Below are positions 1 to 6,328 of a stretch of 11,230 nucleotides of DNA, piece by piece; position 1 is the stretch's first letter; every line of letters begins with the position of its first letter. The position numbers and the translations under genes were made by a program. Origin of the DNA: Methanoregulaceae archaeon (GTDB lineage: Archaea; Halobacteriota; Methanomicrobia; Methanomicrobiales; Methanospirillaceae); the NCBI GenBank assembly GCA_028679325.1, contig JAJRBS010000048.1, forward strand, positions 1 through 11,230, in the 5' to 3' direction. The notes below the pieces were generated by a model, which was given only the letters and a program-made list of their open reading frames with translations, was not told where the DNA came from and searched no databases.

Positions 1-149
1 GCCTCGTCGATTGAGTTGTCGACCACTTCGTAGACAAGGTGGTGAAGACCGCGGGTATCGGTGCTGCCGATGTACATCGCCGGCCGTTCACGAACCGGCT
101 GGAGACCTTCCAGGACCGTTATGTGGGAAGCGTCATACGTATCGGCCAT
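1..149 (-). CDS. gyrB: DNA gyrase subunit B, N-terminal fragment (runs off left edge)
   Basis: This is the start of the ATPase subunit of DNA gyrase, which drives ATP-dependent negative supercoiling as a GyrA2B2 complex. Only 49 codons lie in the window. The visible residues cover the start of the GHKL ATPase fold: a strand with VLEGLQPVRERPAMYIGST (residues 12-30), then HHLVYEVVDNSIDE (36-49). Glu41 and Asn45 align with the catalytic base Glu42 and the Mg-binding Asn46 of E. coli GyrB. The ATG at 147-149 is preceded at a 6-base distance by a strong Shine-Dalgarno sequence, GGGGAGG (156-162 on the minus strand), which fixes the start. Gyrase in an archaeon is a known ancient bacterial acquisition of euryarchaeal lineages such as Methanomicrobia and haloarchaea. 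TopoVI-B and ParE are alternatives; ParE cannot be excluded on this fragment alone, but gyrB is the usual archaeal gene. Confidence 0.93.
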   Translation of the reverse strand, partial: MADTYDASHITVLEGLQPVRERPAMYIGSTDTRGLHHLVYEVVDNSIDE

Positions 150-220
150 GGGTATCCTCCCCGAAAAAAGAGATAGCGCAAATGATCGTGACCGTCACAC
201 GAAGTATTGGTCGCGAAACC

Positions 221-230
221 TCTTAAAATG
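221..230 (-). promoter_or_regulatory. Candidate TATA element for gyrB
   Basis: The minus strand reads CATTTTAAGA here, the best A/T-rich element in the 98-bp gap upstream of gyrB. It would put transcription start near position 200 and give a leader of about 50 bases that contains the GGGGAGG ribosome site. An 11-bp palindrome, GTGACCGTCAC (188-198), falls close to the predicted start. The match to the archaeal TATA consensus is only moderate. Confidence 0.3.
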
Positions 231-247
231 ATTCAACGGCGAAATGG

Positions 248-556
248 TCAATGGAATTCACCGAGATCCGGGTCTGTGATCCCGAGCGCCCGGTCGATGG
301 CTACGACCAGCTTGTTCAGGATGCGGACTACCTCGGCTGCCTCTTCCTTGTCGAGAGTCCCCGGCTGGTGCCAGGCCACCCTCTTCCGGAGCTGGACGGC
401 GAGCTTCTCGACCTCTGTGCCCTTGAACTGGTCCGGGACCACCAGGCCTTCGAGGTGGTCGGCGGCCCCGTAAAAGGCCTGTTCGGGAGGCTGGGCGAAG
501 TGCTTGCAGAGGAGCGAAATCACGGTAATGAATCCATGGCCGAATCTGCTTTCCAT
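248..556 (-). CDS. Small unrecognised protein (102 aa) between cbiQ and gyrB
   Basis: I do not recognise this protein. It is a soluble-looking 102-residue chain with no signal peptide or membrane segment. It has one Cys (residue 17), a central charged stretch (VPDQFKGTEVEKLAVQLRKR, about 40-59), and a C-terminal amphipathic region (KEEAAEVVRILNKLVVAIDRA, about 70-90) that should be a long helix. Its first codon is 38 bp downstream of the cbiQ stop on the same strand, so it is probably cotranscribed with the metal transporter operon. The amino-acid composition is that of a real protein, and the reading frame stays open far upstream into cbiQ in another frame. The ATG at 554-556 has no clear Shine-Dalgarno sequence; a GTG at residue 13 is an alternative start. 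A role in metal handling is only a guess from position. Confidence 0.6.
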   Translation of the reverse strand: MESRFGHGFITVISLLCKHFAQPPEQAFYGAADHLEGLVVPDQFKGTEVEKLAVQLRKRVAWHQPGTLDKEEAAEVVRILNKLVVAIDRALGITDPDLGEFH

Positions 557-594
557 GAAGAGGTATGGATGACCGGCCGGATGAAAATGTTTTC

Positions 595-1422
595 CTAGAC
601 CGGCCGGAAGAGACCGGTCCAGGCCAGTATCGGGACAGCGATGACAACCGCCATCCCGCAGGCCAGGAAAGTCCAGTCTCCGGTCCTCATCGGTTTCTTT
701 GTGATGTAGAGGTGGCTCTCCCGGCCATAGCCCCGGCAGAGCATGGCCATGTAGGTCCGTTCCCCCTGCTCGTAGGACCGGATAAAAAGGGTTCCTACGG
801 CATAGGCGACCTTCTCGAGCCGGTACCGGTAGGGGAGGTGCCGATCGAAGGGGTCGAAACACCGGGTCTCGAGCGACTGGCGCATCTTCCGGATCATGTA
901 GCCAAAGACGTAGAGGTACCGGAGCATCATCCCAAGCACGAGGGTGAACTCTGCCGGGAGTCCGAGCCTCCCGGCCCCCTCGAGGAGGTCCTGGGTCCGG
1001 GTGGTCGAGGAGAGGAGGATGATGAAAGAGACAGATACGATGAACTTGACCAGCAGGATGCTCGCAAACTCCACCGATTCGGCATAGACCTCGATACCGA
1101 ACGGGAGGGTGGCGATGACGGTGAAGCTCTCGTAATAGGGGTTGGTGACAAAGATCTGGAAGAAGATGAGGAAGATCCCAAAGGGGAGGATCACCACCAG
1201 CCTTTTTAAGTAAACGGTGGGGGAGAGGCCGGACAGCGCCCAGAGCAGGGCGAAGAGGAGGAAGAAGATGGCCCCCACCGAGTAGACGACGGTGGAATAG
1301 GGAACGGCCACCATGGCGATGATGGCCGAGAAGGCGAGCACGATCTTTGCCCGGGCATCGATGGAATGGACCGGGCTCTTCAGGTATGCATATTTTTCGA
1401 TCAGGAAGAGGTCGTCGATCAT
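595..1422 (-). CDS. cbiQ: ECF transporter transmembrane protein CbiQ/NikQ (EcfT)
   Basis: This is the membrane-embedded coupling subunit (T component) of an energy-coupling-factor transporter. It links ATP hydrolysis by CbiO to movement of the metal-binding subunit CbiM. The 275-residue length is typical. The N-terminus (DDLFLIEKYAYLKSPVHSID) leads into hydrophobic segments at roughly 26-65, 73-95, 118-140 and 249-268. The two cytoplasmic coupling-helix signatures of the EcfT family, usually Ala-Arg-Gly, appear as SLETRCFD (TRC at 186-188) and AMLCRGYG (CRG at 229-231). Both keep the central Arg that contacts the ATPase. The start ATG overlaps the cbiO stop as ATGA (1419-1422), showing translational coupling. 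It is the last recognisable transporter gene in the operon. Confidence 0.93.
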   Translation of the reverse strand: MIDDLFLIEKYAYLKSPVHSIDARAKIVLAFSAIIAMVAVPYSTVVYSVGAIFFLLFALLWALSGLSPTVYLKRLVVILPFGIFLIFFQIFVTNPYYESFTVIATLPFGIEVYAESVEFASILLVKFIVSVSFIILLSSTTRTQDLLEGAGRLGLPAEFTLVLGMMLRYLYVFGYMIRKMRQSLETRCFDPFDRHLPYRYRLEKVAYAVGTLFIRSYEQGERTYMAMLCRGYGRESHLYITKKPMRTGDWTFLACGMAVVIAVPILAWTGLFRPV

Positions 1423-2252
1423 CGTTTTTCCCGGGCGAACCTGAGGAACTCCTGTTTTGCCTCGTCAAGGGAGTAGGCCATGGAGAGGGGAATTCCCTCA
1501 TCCTGCAGGGAGCGGATGAGCTTCGGGATCACCGGGACATCCAGCCGGACGGAGGTGAGCAGGTCGGGGTCGCAGAAGACCTCGTTTACCGTACCCTGGG
1601 CCACGATCTTCCCCTTATGCATCACGTACAGCTGATCGGCTACCTCGGGAACCAAAGAGACCTCATGGGTGGAGAAGATAACAGTGATACCGTACCTTTC
1701 GGCGAGGGTGTCGACCACGGCTATCAGGTCCTTGATCCCCTGGGGGTCGAGCCCTGCGGTCGGCTCGTCCAGCACCAGGACCTGGGGCTCCATGGCGATC
1801 ACGCCCGCGATAGCAACCCGTTTCTTCTCACCCCCCGAGAGGTGGTGCGGCACCCTCTCCCTCAAATGCTCGATACCTACCATGGCCAGCGCCTCATCCA
1901 CCCTGTGGTGAACGGTCTCGGGGTCGAGGCCGAGGTTCAGGGGCCCGAAGGCAACGTCCTGCTCGACGGTCGGCGAGAAGATCTGGTCGTCGGCGTTCTG
2001 GAAGACGAGGCCCACGAACTTCCGGACTTCCCGGATATTCGCGTTGGTGACCGGCTCGCCGTGGATGAGGACCGTTCCCGAGGTCGCCCGGAATATGCCG
2101 TTGAAGTGCTTGAAGAGGGTGCTCTTCCCTGCCCCGTTCGCACCGATCACCGCGATGCGGGAGTTCCGTCCGGCAATGAAGTTCACCCCTTCCAGTCCGG
2201 TGACCTTGCCTGGGTAGATGTAGGTGAGATCGCGGGTCTCGATGAGGTGCAT
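1419..2252 (-). CDS. cbiO: ECF transporter ATP-binding protein CbiO/NikO
   Basis: This is the ABC-type ATPase that powers the cobalt/nickel ECF transporter; it works as a dimer bound to CbiQ on the cytoplasmic face. All nucleotide-binding motifs are intact in 277 residues: Walker A GANGAGKST (37-45), Q-loop Gln85 in GLVFQNADDQ, ABC signature LSGGEKKR (138-145), Walker B VLVLDEP (158-164) and the switch His196. The N-terminal HLIETRDLTYIYPG and the FQNADDQIFSPTVEQDVAFG segment (84-103) are characteristic of the EcfA/CbiO subgroup. Beyond residue 225 there is the extra C-terminal region usual in CbiO. It is separated by 45 bp from the upstream PDGLE gene and overlaps cbiQ by 4 bp. No Shine-Dalgarno sequence is visible before the ATG at 2250-2252. 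Confidence 0.96.
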   Translation of the reverse strand: MHLIETRDLTYIYPGKVTGLEGVNFIAGRNSRIAVIGANGAGKSTLFKHFNGIFRATSGTVLIHGEPVTNANIREVRKFVGLVFQNADDQIFSPTVEQDVAFGPLNLGLDPETVHHRVDEALAMVGIEHLRERVPHHLSGGEKKRVAIAGVIAMEPQVLVLDEPTAGLDPQGIKDLIAVVDTLAERYGITVIFSTHEVSLVPEVADQLYVMHKGKIVAQGTVNEVFCDPDLLTSVRLDVPVIPKLIRSLQDEGIPLSMAYSLDEAKQEFLRFAREKR

Positions 2253-2280
2253 TGTGTCCGGAAAGGTTCGTGGAAAGTGG

Positions 2281-2290
2281 TTAAATAGTC
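2281..2290 (-). promoter_or_regulatory. Possible internal TATA element ahead of cbiO
   Basis: The minus strand reads GACTATTTAA in the only gap (45 bp) inside the transporter operon. A start about 25 bases downstream would fall just ahead of the cbiO ATG, which has no ribosome site of its own. It could give separate expression of cbiO-cbiQ. It is a weak call from position and base composition only. Confidence 0.25.
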
Positions 2291-2297
2291 TCTTTTT

Positions 2298-2645
2298 TCA
2301 CTCCGGCCGGCGGACGATCCTCGTGAGCCCGTAGGCGATGGCCAGGACGAGGATGGTCCCGATGATGACCGCTGCGGCTTCGCCGAACTTTGCCAGTCCT
2401 CCGATGGAATAATCAGGGAACGGAGAGTCAAGGGAGAAGGTGTTCCCGGTGATCCCGGTCACTTCCTCTTCCGCTGCGGCGGCTCGATTCTCATCAAGCT
2501 CAGATCCCTGGATCTCCTTGGCGCCGAAGATCCCGTAGAAGGCACCTTCAAGACCGTCCGGATTGCTCGATGCGACGAAAGGAGCCACGGCAGCGATGAC
2601 CAGGGCCATCGCCAGCCCGGCAAAGATGAAGGTCCTCCTGTTCAT
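2298..2645 (-). CDS. PDGLE-domain small subunit of the metal ECF transporter (NikN/CbiN-like)
   Basis: This 115-residue membrane protein is the small accessory component that accompanies CbiM/NikM in group I ECF transporters. One membrane helix spans about 7-24. It is followed by the family motif NPDGLE (28-33), an extracytoplasmic loop rich in Asp/Glu/Ala (about 45-80), and a second helix at about 88-108 ending in positive charges. The Salmonella-type CbiN, as I remember it, lacks PDGLE, whereas the domain is found fused to or next to NikM proteins. That leans towards nickel. The ATG overlaps the cbiM stop as ATGA (2642-2645), so the two are coupled. I leave the symbol empty because nikN and cbiN cannot be separated with certainty here. 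Confidence 0.88.
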   Translation of the reverse strand: MNRRTFIFAGLAMALVIAAVAPFVASSNPDGLEGAFYGIFGAKEIQGSELDENRAAAAEEEVTGITGNTFSLDSPFPDYSIGGLAKFGEAAAVIIGTILVLAIAYGLTRIVRRPE

Positions 2646-3286
2646 GGGGCCACCGCTACTTTTGACGGTTCGATCATGATGTCGGGCCGGGCCGTGTGTA
2701 TCAGGTACACGGCGGCAGCGGTGATACTCCCCTCGATGATCCCGATTACGCCGTGGTAGAGACCCATGGAGAGGAGGCCGAGTTCGAGCGGGAAGGTCCC
2801 GGCAAGGGCCATCTCCACGGCGGTGACCAGGGCAACAACGAAGAGAGAGAGCCAGCCGGCAATGAACGCCGCGGGGTAGATATTCCTGAAGAGGGGATAA
2901 GCAGCCTTGTAGCCGTAGAAACCGACGAACCCCCCGATGACCCCCATGTTGAGGATGTTGACCCCCATGGTGGTCAGGCCGCCGTCACCGAACAGGACCC
3001 CCTGGACGATCAGGACCAGGGTCAGGATGAAGACCGCGGCAAAAGGCGATCCCAGCACGATGGCCGCCAGGGCCGCACCCATCATGTGGCCGCTTGTCCC
3101 CCACGGTATGGGGATATTGACGGCCTGGATGGCAAAGATCCCTGCGGCGAGGACGGCGACCAGCGGTATCTTATCCTCGGTCATCTCTTTCCGCGCCCAG
3201 CGGAGTGAAAGGGCGATGAAGATGAGGGCAATACCCCAGTAGACGGCTGCCTGGGGGAGAGGAATAAAAGCATCAGGAATGTGCAT
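2642..3286 (-). CDS. cbiM: ECF transporter substrate-binding membrane subunit CbiM/NikM
   Basis: This is the metal-specific S component that captures Co2+ or Ni2+ outside the cell. The 214 residues are mostly membrane helices. The N-terminus is MHIPDAF; the family binds metal through the amino terminus, His2 and a second His, and that second His is present as His67 in WGTSGHMMG (62-70), the same number as in the characterised NikM2. Other family blocks are GDGGLTTMGVNILNMG (about 100-115) and LYHGVIGIIEG (about 177-187). The ATG at 3284-3286 is preceded by AAGGTGG (3294-3300) with a 7-base spacer, and processing-free initiation at Met1 is needed for the metal site, which supports this start. 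First gene of the operon; the promoter region holds two palindromes. Cobalt versus nickel is not settled by the sequence. Confidence 0.94.
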   Translation of the reverse strand: MHIPDAFIPLPQAAVYWGIALIFIALSLRWARKEMTEDKIPLVAVLAAGIFAIQAVNIPIPWGTSGHMMGAALAAIVLGSPFAAVFILTLVLIVQGVLFGDGGLTTMGVNILNMGVIGGFVGFYGYKAAYPLFRNIYPAAFIAGWLSLFVVALVTAVEMALAGTFPLELGLLSMGLYHGVIGIIEGSITAAAVYLIHTARPDIMIEPSKVAVAP

Positions 3287-3300
3287 GTTCGTTCCACCTT

Positions 3301-3328
3301 TTCATATGAATGTAAACTTTCGTATGAA
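3301..3328. promoter_or_regulatory. Two 10-bp palindromes, candidate operator of the metal transporter operon
   Basis: TTCATATGAA (3301-3310) is a perfect palindrome. TTCGTATGAA (3319-3328) is the same with one mismatch. The centres are 18 bp apart, nearly two helical turns, and lie between the putative TATA element and the ribosome site of cbiM, where a repressor would block initiation. The half-site GTATGA occurs exactly once, as in the E. coli NikR operator, but the NikR spacing of 16 bp between half-sites is not reproduced. A metal-responsive repressor such as NikR or a DtxR-type protein is an inference. Confidence 0.5.
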
Positions 3329-3333
3329 TTGAT

Positions 3334-3343
3334 GGATAAAAAA
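3334..3343 (-). promoter_or_regulatory. Candidate TATA element of the metal transporter operon
   Basis: The minus strand reads TTTTTTATCC here, about 50 bases ahead of the cbiM start codon. Initiation about 25 bases downstream would fall near 3312, inside the pair of palindromes at 3301-3328, leaving a leader of roughly 25 bases with the AAGGTGG ribosome site. Confidence 0.4.
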
Positions 3344-3348
3344 GTTTG

Positions 3349-4509
3349 TTATTTGAAATAACTGGCTACCATCTTTTTAAAAAGTATTCCCAGGGCAGGG
3401 TACAGGGCAGGGTTCCCCAGCACACGGCGGATGATTGCTCCCGGCCGGTCCATGTCCGCGTACTGCAGGATGTCTCTGATCACCCCCGGGTCCCGGAGGG
3501 AATGTACAAGCCGGTCCATTTCTTCGGGTGTGATCGACTGCCGCAGCTTGAATAACCGGAAGCCGGTCTCGAGCTCGGATCCGATGTCCGCCTTCCAGCT
3601 CTTCTCGTATTCTTTCAGCACCCGGTCCGAGCTATCCTTTCTCCGGCATGCCTCGGCCGCGGCCCGGGCAGCATGGCGGGCCGACCGGACACCGGTGTAC
3701 ACACCGCCACCCGAGGTCGGCTTGGGAAACCCGGCGGCGTCCCCGACAAAAAGGGTGCGGTGCCCATAGGTTTTCGGCATAACCCCGAGAGGCAGGGTGC
3801 CGCTCACCAGGTGGATACAGCTCTCTGCCCCGGCAGACCTCAGGAACCGTTCAAACCGTCCCGGGATGTCGTGCGTGCCGCAGAGCCCGATCCGGGCCCT
3901 TCCTTTTCCGGACGGGATGATCCACCCAAAGAATTCCGGTGAGGCGTCCGGGTAGAGTTCCACCAGCCGTCCGTCCATTTCCCGGGGGATATCGGCCTGG
4001 ATCCCTGCAAGGTAGACCCTCGGACGCTCCATCGCGAGCGCCCTGGCGACTCCGCTCCGGGGTCCGTCGGCTGCGACCAGGACGGAAAAACGGATCTGCT
4101 CCTTTCCGGAGAGTCCCCGGGTCAGGATATGGGAACCGGAGATCCCAAAGAAGCCTGTCTTCAGCCGGATCTCTGCACCCGCCTTCGCTGCGGCGGCAAG
4201 CATCTCCTGGTCGAGGGCGGCCCTGTCGACCACCACCGCCCGGGTCTTTCCGGCGTCAAAGGAGAGCTCAGAGCCGAGCCCGGTTACGATGCGGGCCCCC
4301 GAGACCTCGTGCAGGACAGGCTTACGCGAGACCTCGCATTCCTGGAACGCTGCCGTCGAGAGGAGGCCGGCACACTGCACAGGGTACCCTGCGACGGCAT
4401 GCTCCTCGATTAGGCAGGTGGAGAGGCCCTCTTCGGCACAGAGACGTGCGCAGGTGCTGCCCGAGGGGCCGCCGCCCACAACCACGACCTCGAAGAAGTC
4501 CCGTGCCAT
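3349..4509 (-). CDS. Geranylgeranyl reductase family FAD-dependent oxidoreductase
   Basis: This flavoprotein family saturates geranylgeranyl chains, in archaea those of the ether membrane lipids. In 386 residues one sees the N-terminal FAD dinucleotide site VVVVGGGPSGSTCARL (8-23), the PVQCAG segment (43-48) with its conserved Cys47, the second flavin motif VAADGPRSG (145-153), the family block FFGWIIPSGKGRARIGL (193-209), and the third flavin motif LFVGDAAGFPKPTSGGG (253-269). The C-terminal 80 residues are helical. ATG 4507-4509 is chosen because it lies only six residues before the first beta strand; the frame is open further upstream but that stretch has no family features. There is no Shine-Dalgarno sequence, so the message may be leaderless. 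It diverges from pth2. The family has several paralogues per methanogen genome, so substrate (archaetidic acid, menaquinone-like or other prenyl chains) is not certain. Confidence 0.88.
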   Translation of the reverse strand: MARDFFEVVVVGGGPSGSTCARLCAEEGLSTCLIEEHAVAGYPVQCAGLLSTAAFQECEVSRKPVLHEVSGARIVTGLGSELSFDAGKTRAVVVDRAALDQEMLAAAAKAGAEIRLKTGFFGISGSHILTRGLSGKEQIRFSVLVAADGPRSGVARALAMERPRVYLAGIQADIPREMDGRLVELYPDASPEFFGWIIPSGKGRARIGLCGTHDIPGRFERFLRSAGAESCIHLVSGTLPLGVMPKTYGHRTLFVGDAAGFPKPTSGGGVYTGVRSARHAARAAAEACRRKDSSDRVLKEYEKSWKADIGSELETGFRLFKLRQSITPEEMDRLVHSLRDPGVIRDILQYADMDRPGAIIRRVLGNPALYPALGILFKKMVASYFK

Positions 4510-4593
4510 GTACACGAGTATTCGTGGGCGGATCCTATCAGGTTTGTCCGGGCTGACGGTTTTTTGAGGTAAAAAGGCTAAGAGGAGACCACG

Positions 4594-4956
4594 ATGGAGA
4601 AGGAACCGGTCTTTGCCTGGAAGCAGTGCCTGATCGTCCGCTCGGATATAAAGATGAGTTGCGGAAAGACCTGTGCCCAGGCAGCCCATGCCGCCGTGCT
4701 CTCCTACGAGAAGTGTGATCCGGCCGTCCGGAAGAAGTGGTTTTCAGAGGGGCAGAAGAAGGTGGTCCTCAAGGTGAACGGCGAACGGGAGCTGTTCGAG
4801 CTCAAGACCATCGCCGAGGTTGCCGGCATCGCCGCCGCCCTGGTCCAGGACGCTGGGCTGACCGAGATCTCCCCCGGTACGGTGACGGCTCTGGGCCTCG
4901 GTCCGGCGAAGAGTGAGACCCTGGACCGCATCACCGGCGATCTCCCGCTGCTATGA
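4594..4956 (+). CDS. pth2: Peptidyl-tRNA hydrolase, archaeal/eukaryotic type (Pth2)
   Basis: It hydrolyses the ester bond of peptidyl-tRNAs released from stalled ribosomes and so recycles tRNA. The 120-residue length is normal for Pth2. The family blocks are all present: KQCLIVRSDIKMSCGKTCAQAAHA (10-33, with the conserved Lys/Ser/Gly/Lys and Gln-x-x-His residues), GQKKVVLKV (53-61), and DAGLTEISPGTVTALGLGP (86-104) followed by a TGDLPL end. The ATG is preceded by GAGGAG about 8 bases upstream. The last codon overlaps the truD start as ATGA (4953-4956), so the two RNA-related genes form an operon. Confidence 0.96.
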   Translation: MEKEPVFAWKQCLIVRSDIKMSCGKTCAQAAHAAVLSYEKCDPAVRKKWFSEGQKKVVLKVNGERELFELKTIAEVAGIAAALVQDAGLTEISPGTVTALGLGPAKSETLDRITGDLPLL

Positions 4957-6221
4957 AGGCAAGCCCCTACCCTCTCGAGCGGTCGCTCGGCATGGAATAT
5001 TACGCCAGCGATACGCCTGGGACGGGTGGGAGGCTCCGGAGTTCTGCTGAAGACTTCGTGGTGGAGGAGGTCCCGTGCGCCGTGGGGTCCGAAGGCCCTT
5101 TCCTTATCTGCCGGCTGACCAAGAAGGACTGGGACCAGCAGAGGGCTCTTCGGGAGCTGGCCCGTCAGCTTGGCATCTCCTACAAGAGGATCGGCTTCTC
5201 GGGGACCAAGGACAAGCACGCCGTCACCTCGCAGCTGATCTCGATCCGGGATGTCACTCCCGGGGCGATTGAAAAGATCTCCCAAAAAGACCTGGAGGTC
5301 GAGGTCATCGGCCGGTCGAATGGTCCCCTGGCCCTTGGATCCCATACCGCCAACCGGTTCACCATTACCATCAGGGAGGCAAATCCCGGACAGCTGTCTG
5401 AAATCGTCGATGAAGTCACCAGAGTCTGCCGGGAGGCTGTCCCGAACTACTTCGGTTTGCAGCGTTTTGGGGTGATACGACCGGTGACGCATACGACGGG
5501 AGCTTTAATTTTGAAGGGCGACTACGAGGCTGCAGTCCTCTGCTACATCGGTAAGGACTACCCGGCTGAGCCCCCGGAGGTCCGGGAAGCCCGGGCCCAA
5601 TTCCTTGAGAACCGGGACCCCAGGGAGGCTCTCCGGACCTTCCCTTTGCCGCTCTCCTACGAGAGGACCATGCTCCACCACCTGGCTGCAAACCCGGGAG
5701 ATTACCTCGGTGCCCTGCTCCTCCTCCCCCCAAAACTCCTCTCCCTTCTGGTGAGCGCCTACCAGTCCCTGCTCTTCAACAGGGCCCTGTCCCGGAGGAT
5801 CGCCCGCAGCAGTGGTCTTCTCCACCCTCTGCCCGGTGACAGGCTCCTGTTCTCGAACGGTAAGGAGGACCGGGTGACGGACCAGAACCAGGACAGCGCC
5901 TCTCTCCAGATGGGCAGGGGAAGATGCCGGATCGCTATCCGGGTGCCGGGGTGCAGGGTGGAGGGAGGACACTTCGATGATGAGGCGGTCATGGCCTCCT
6001 ATCTTGCCGAAGATGGAATCGGGCGGGAGGACTTCTGCCGGGTGTCGGACCTGATCAGGACACGGTTCGAAGGGGCTTCACGCCCCATCTCCCTTTCCAC
6101 GAAAATCGATACCACGGTAGAGGGCCAGTCGGTAAGGCTCTCCTTCGAACTCGGACCGGGCCAGTACGCGACCACGGTCTGCCGGGAATACATGAAGGGC
6201 GACCCATTCGATATGATCTGA
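4953..6221 (+). CDS. truD: tRNA pseudouridine(13) synthase TruD
   Basis: It isomerises a uridine in tRNA, position 13 in the family's best known target, to pseudouridine. The 422-residue protein has the archaeal length, longer than bacterial TruD. The catalytic motif GTKDKHAVTSQ lies at 84-94 with Asp87 as the nucleophile. The second signature NYFGLQRFG is at 165-173, and between them lies the substrate-pocket segment RSNGPLALGSHTANRF (121-136). The N-terminal DFVVEEVP (34-41) is also typical. The TRUD insertion domain should occupy about 180-330. The start is fixed by the ATGA overlap with pth2 and by family start length. No frameshift or missing key residue is seen. Confidence 0.96.
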   Translation: MKASPYPLERSLGMEYYASDTPGTGGRLRSSAEDFVVEEVPCAVGSEGPFLICRLTKKDWDQQRALRELARQLGISYKRIGFSGTKDKHAVTSQLISIRDVTPGAIEKISQKDLEVEVIGRSNGPLALGSHTANRFTITIREANPGQLSEIVDEVTRVCREAVPNYFGLQRFGVIRPVTHTTGALILKGDYEAAVLCYIGKDYPAEPPEVREARAQFLENRDPREALRTFPLPLSYERTMLHHLAANPGDYLGALLLLPPKLLSLLVSAYQSLLFNRALSRRIARSSGLLHPLPGDRLLFSNGKEDRVTDQNQDSASLQMGRGRCRIAIRVPGCRVEGGHFDDEAVMASYLAEDGIGREDFCRVSDLIRTRFEGASRPISLSTKIDTTVEGQSVRLSFELGPGQYATTVCREYMKGDPFDMI

Positions 6222-6223
6222 GG

Positions 6224-6243
6224 GGGTGGGAATTCTCCCGCCT
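6224..6243 (+). terminator. Hairpin just after truD
   Basis: GGGTGGGA (6224-6231) can pair with TCCCGCCT (6236-6243) over 8 bp with two G-T wobbles, around the loop ATTC. It starts 3 bases after the truD stop codon. No T-tract follows on the plus strand, so it is either an RNA 3'-end stabiliser or an atypical terminator. Confidence 0.35.
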
Positions 6244-6270
6244 CAAAGATATCCGGGGGTTGTTCCGGTC

Positions 6271-6278
6271 AAAAAAAA
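6271..6278 (-). terminator. T-tract downstream of the riboflavin-pathway reductase
   Basis: Eight consecutive T on the minus strand lie about 50 bases past the stop codon of the gene ending at 6329. Archaeal RNA polymerase terminates at such T-runs without needing a hairpin. It is the only T-run in this convergent gap (6222-6328). Confidence 0.45.
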
Positions 6279-6328
6279 TAATACTCAGGCGCTTTCAGTA
6301 TCCTGTCTCATTCTCCGCAGCCGGTGTC

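Noticed and set aside
557..1501. Long minus-strand frame that continues upstream of the small gene at 248-556
   Set aside because: It overlaps the well-supported cbiQ in another frame, and its translation is Pro/His/Arg-rich without family features. Only the last 102 codons look like a protein.
3301..3349. Exact E. coli-type NikR operator (GTATGA-N16-TCATAC)
   Set aside because: One GTATGA half-site is present, but no TCATAC follows at 16 bases in either direction.
3939..4556. 205-codon plus-strand frame opposite the geranylgeranyl reductase gene
   Set aside because: It is a very Arg/Pro/Gly-rich shadow of a GC-rich gene that has all its flavin motifs on the minus strand.
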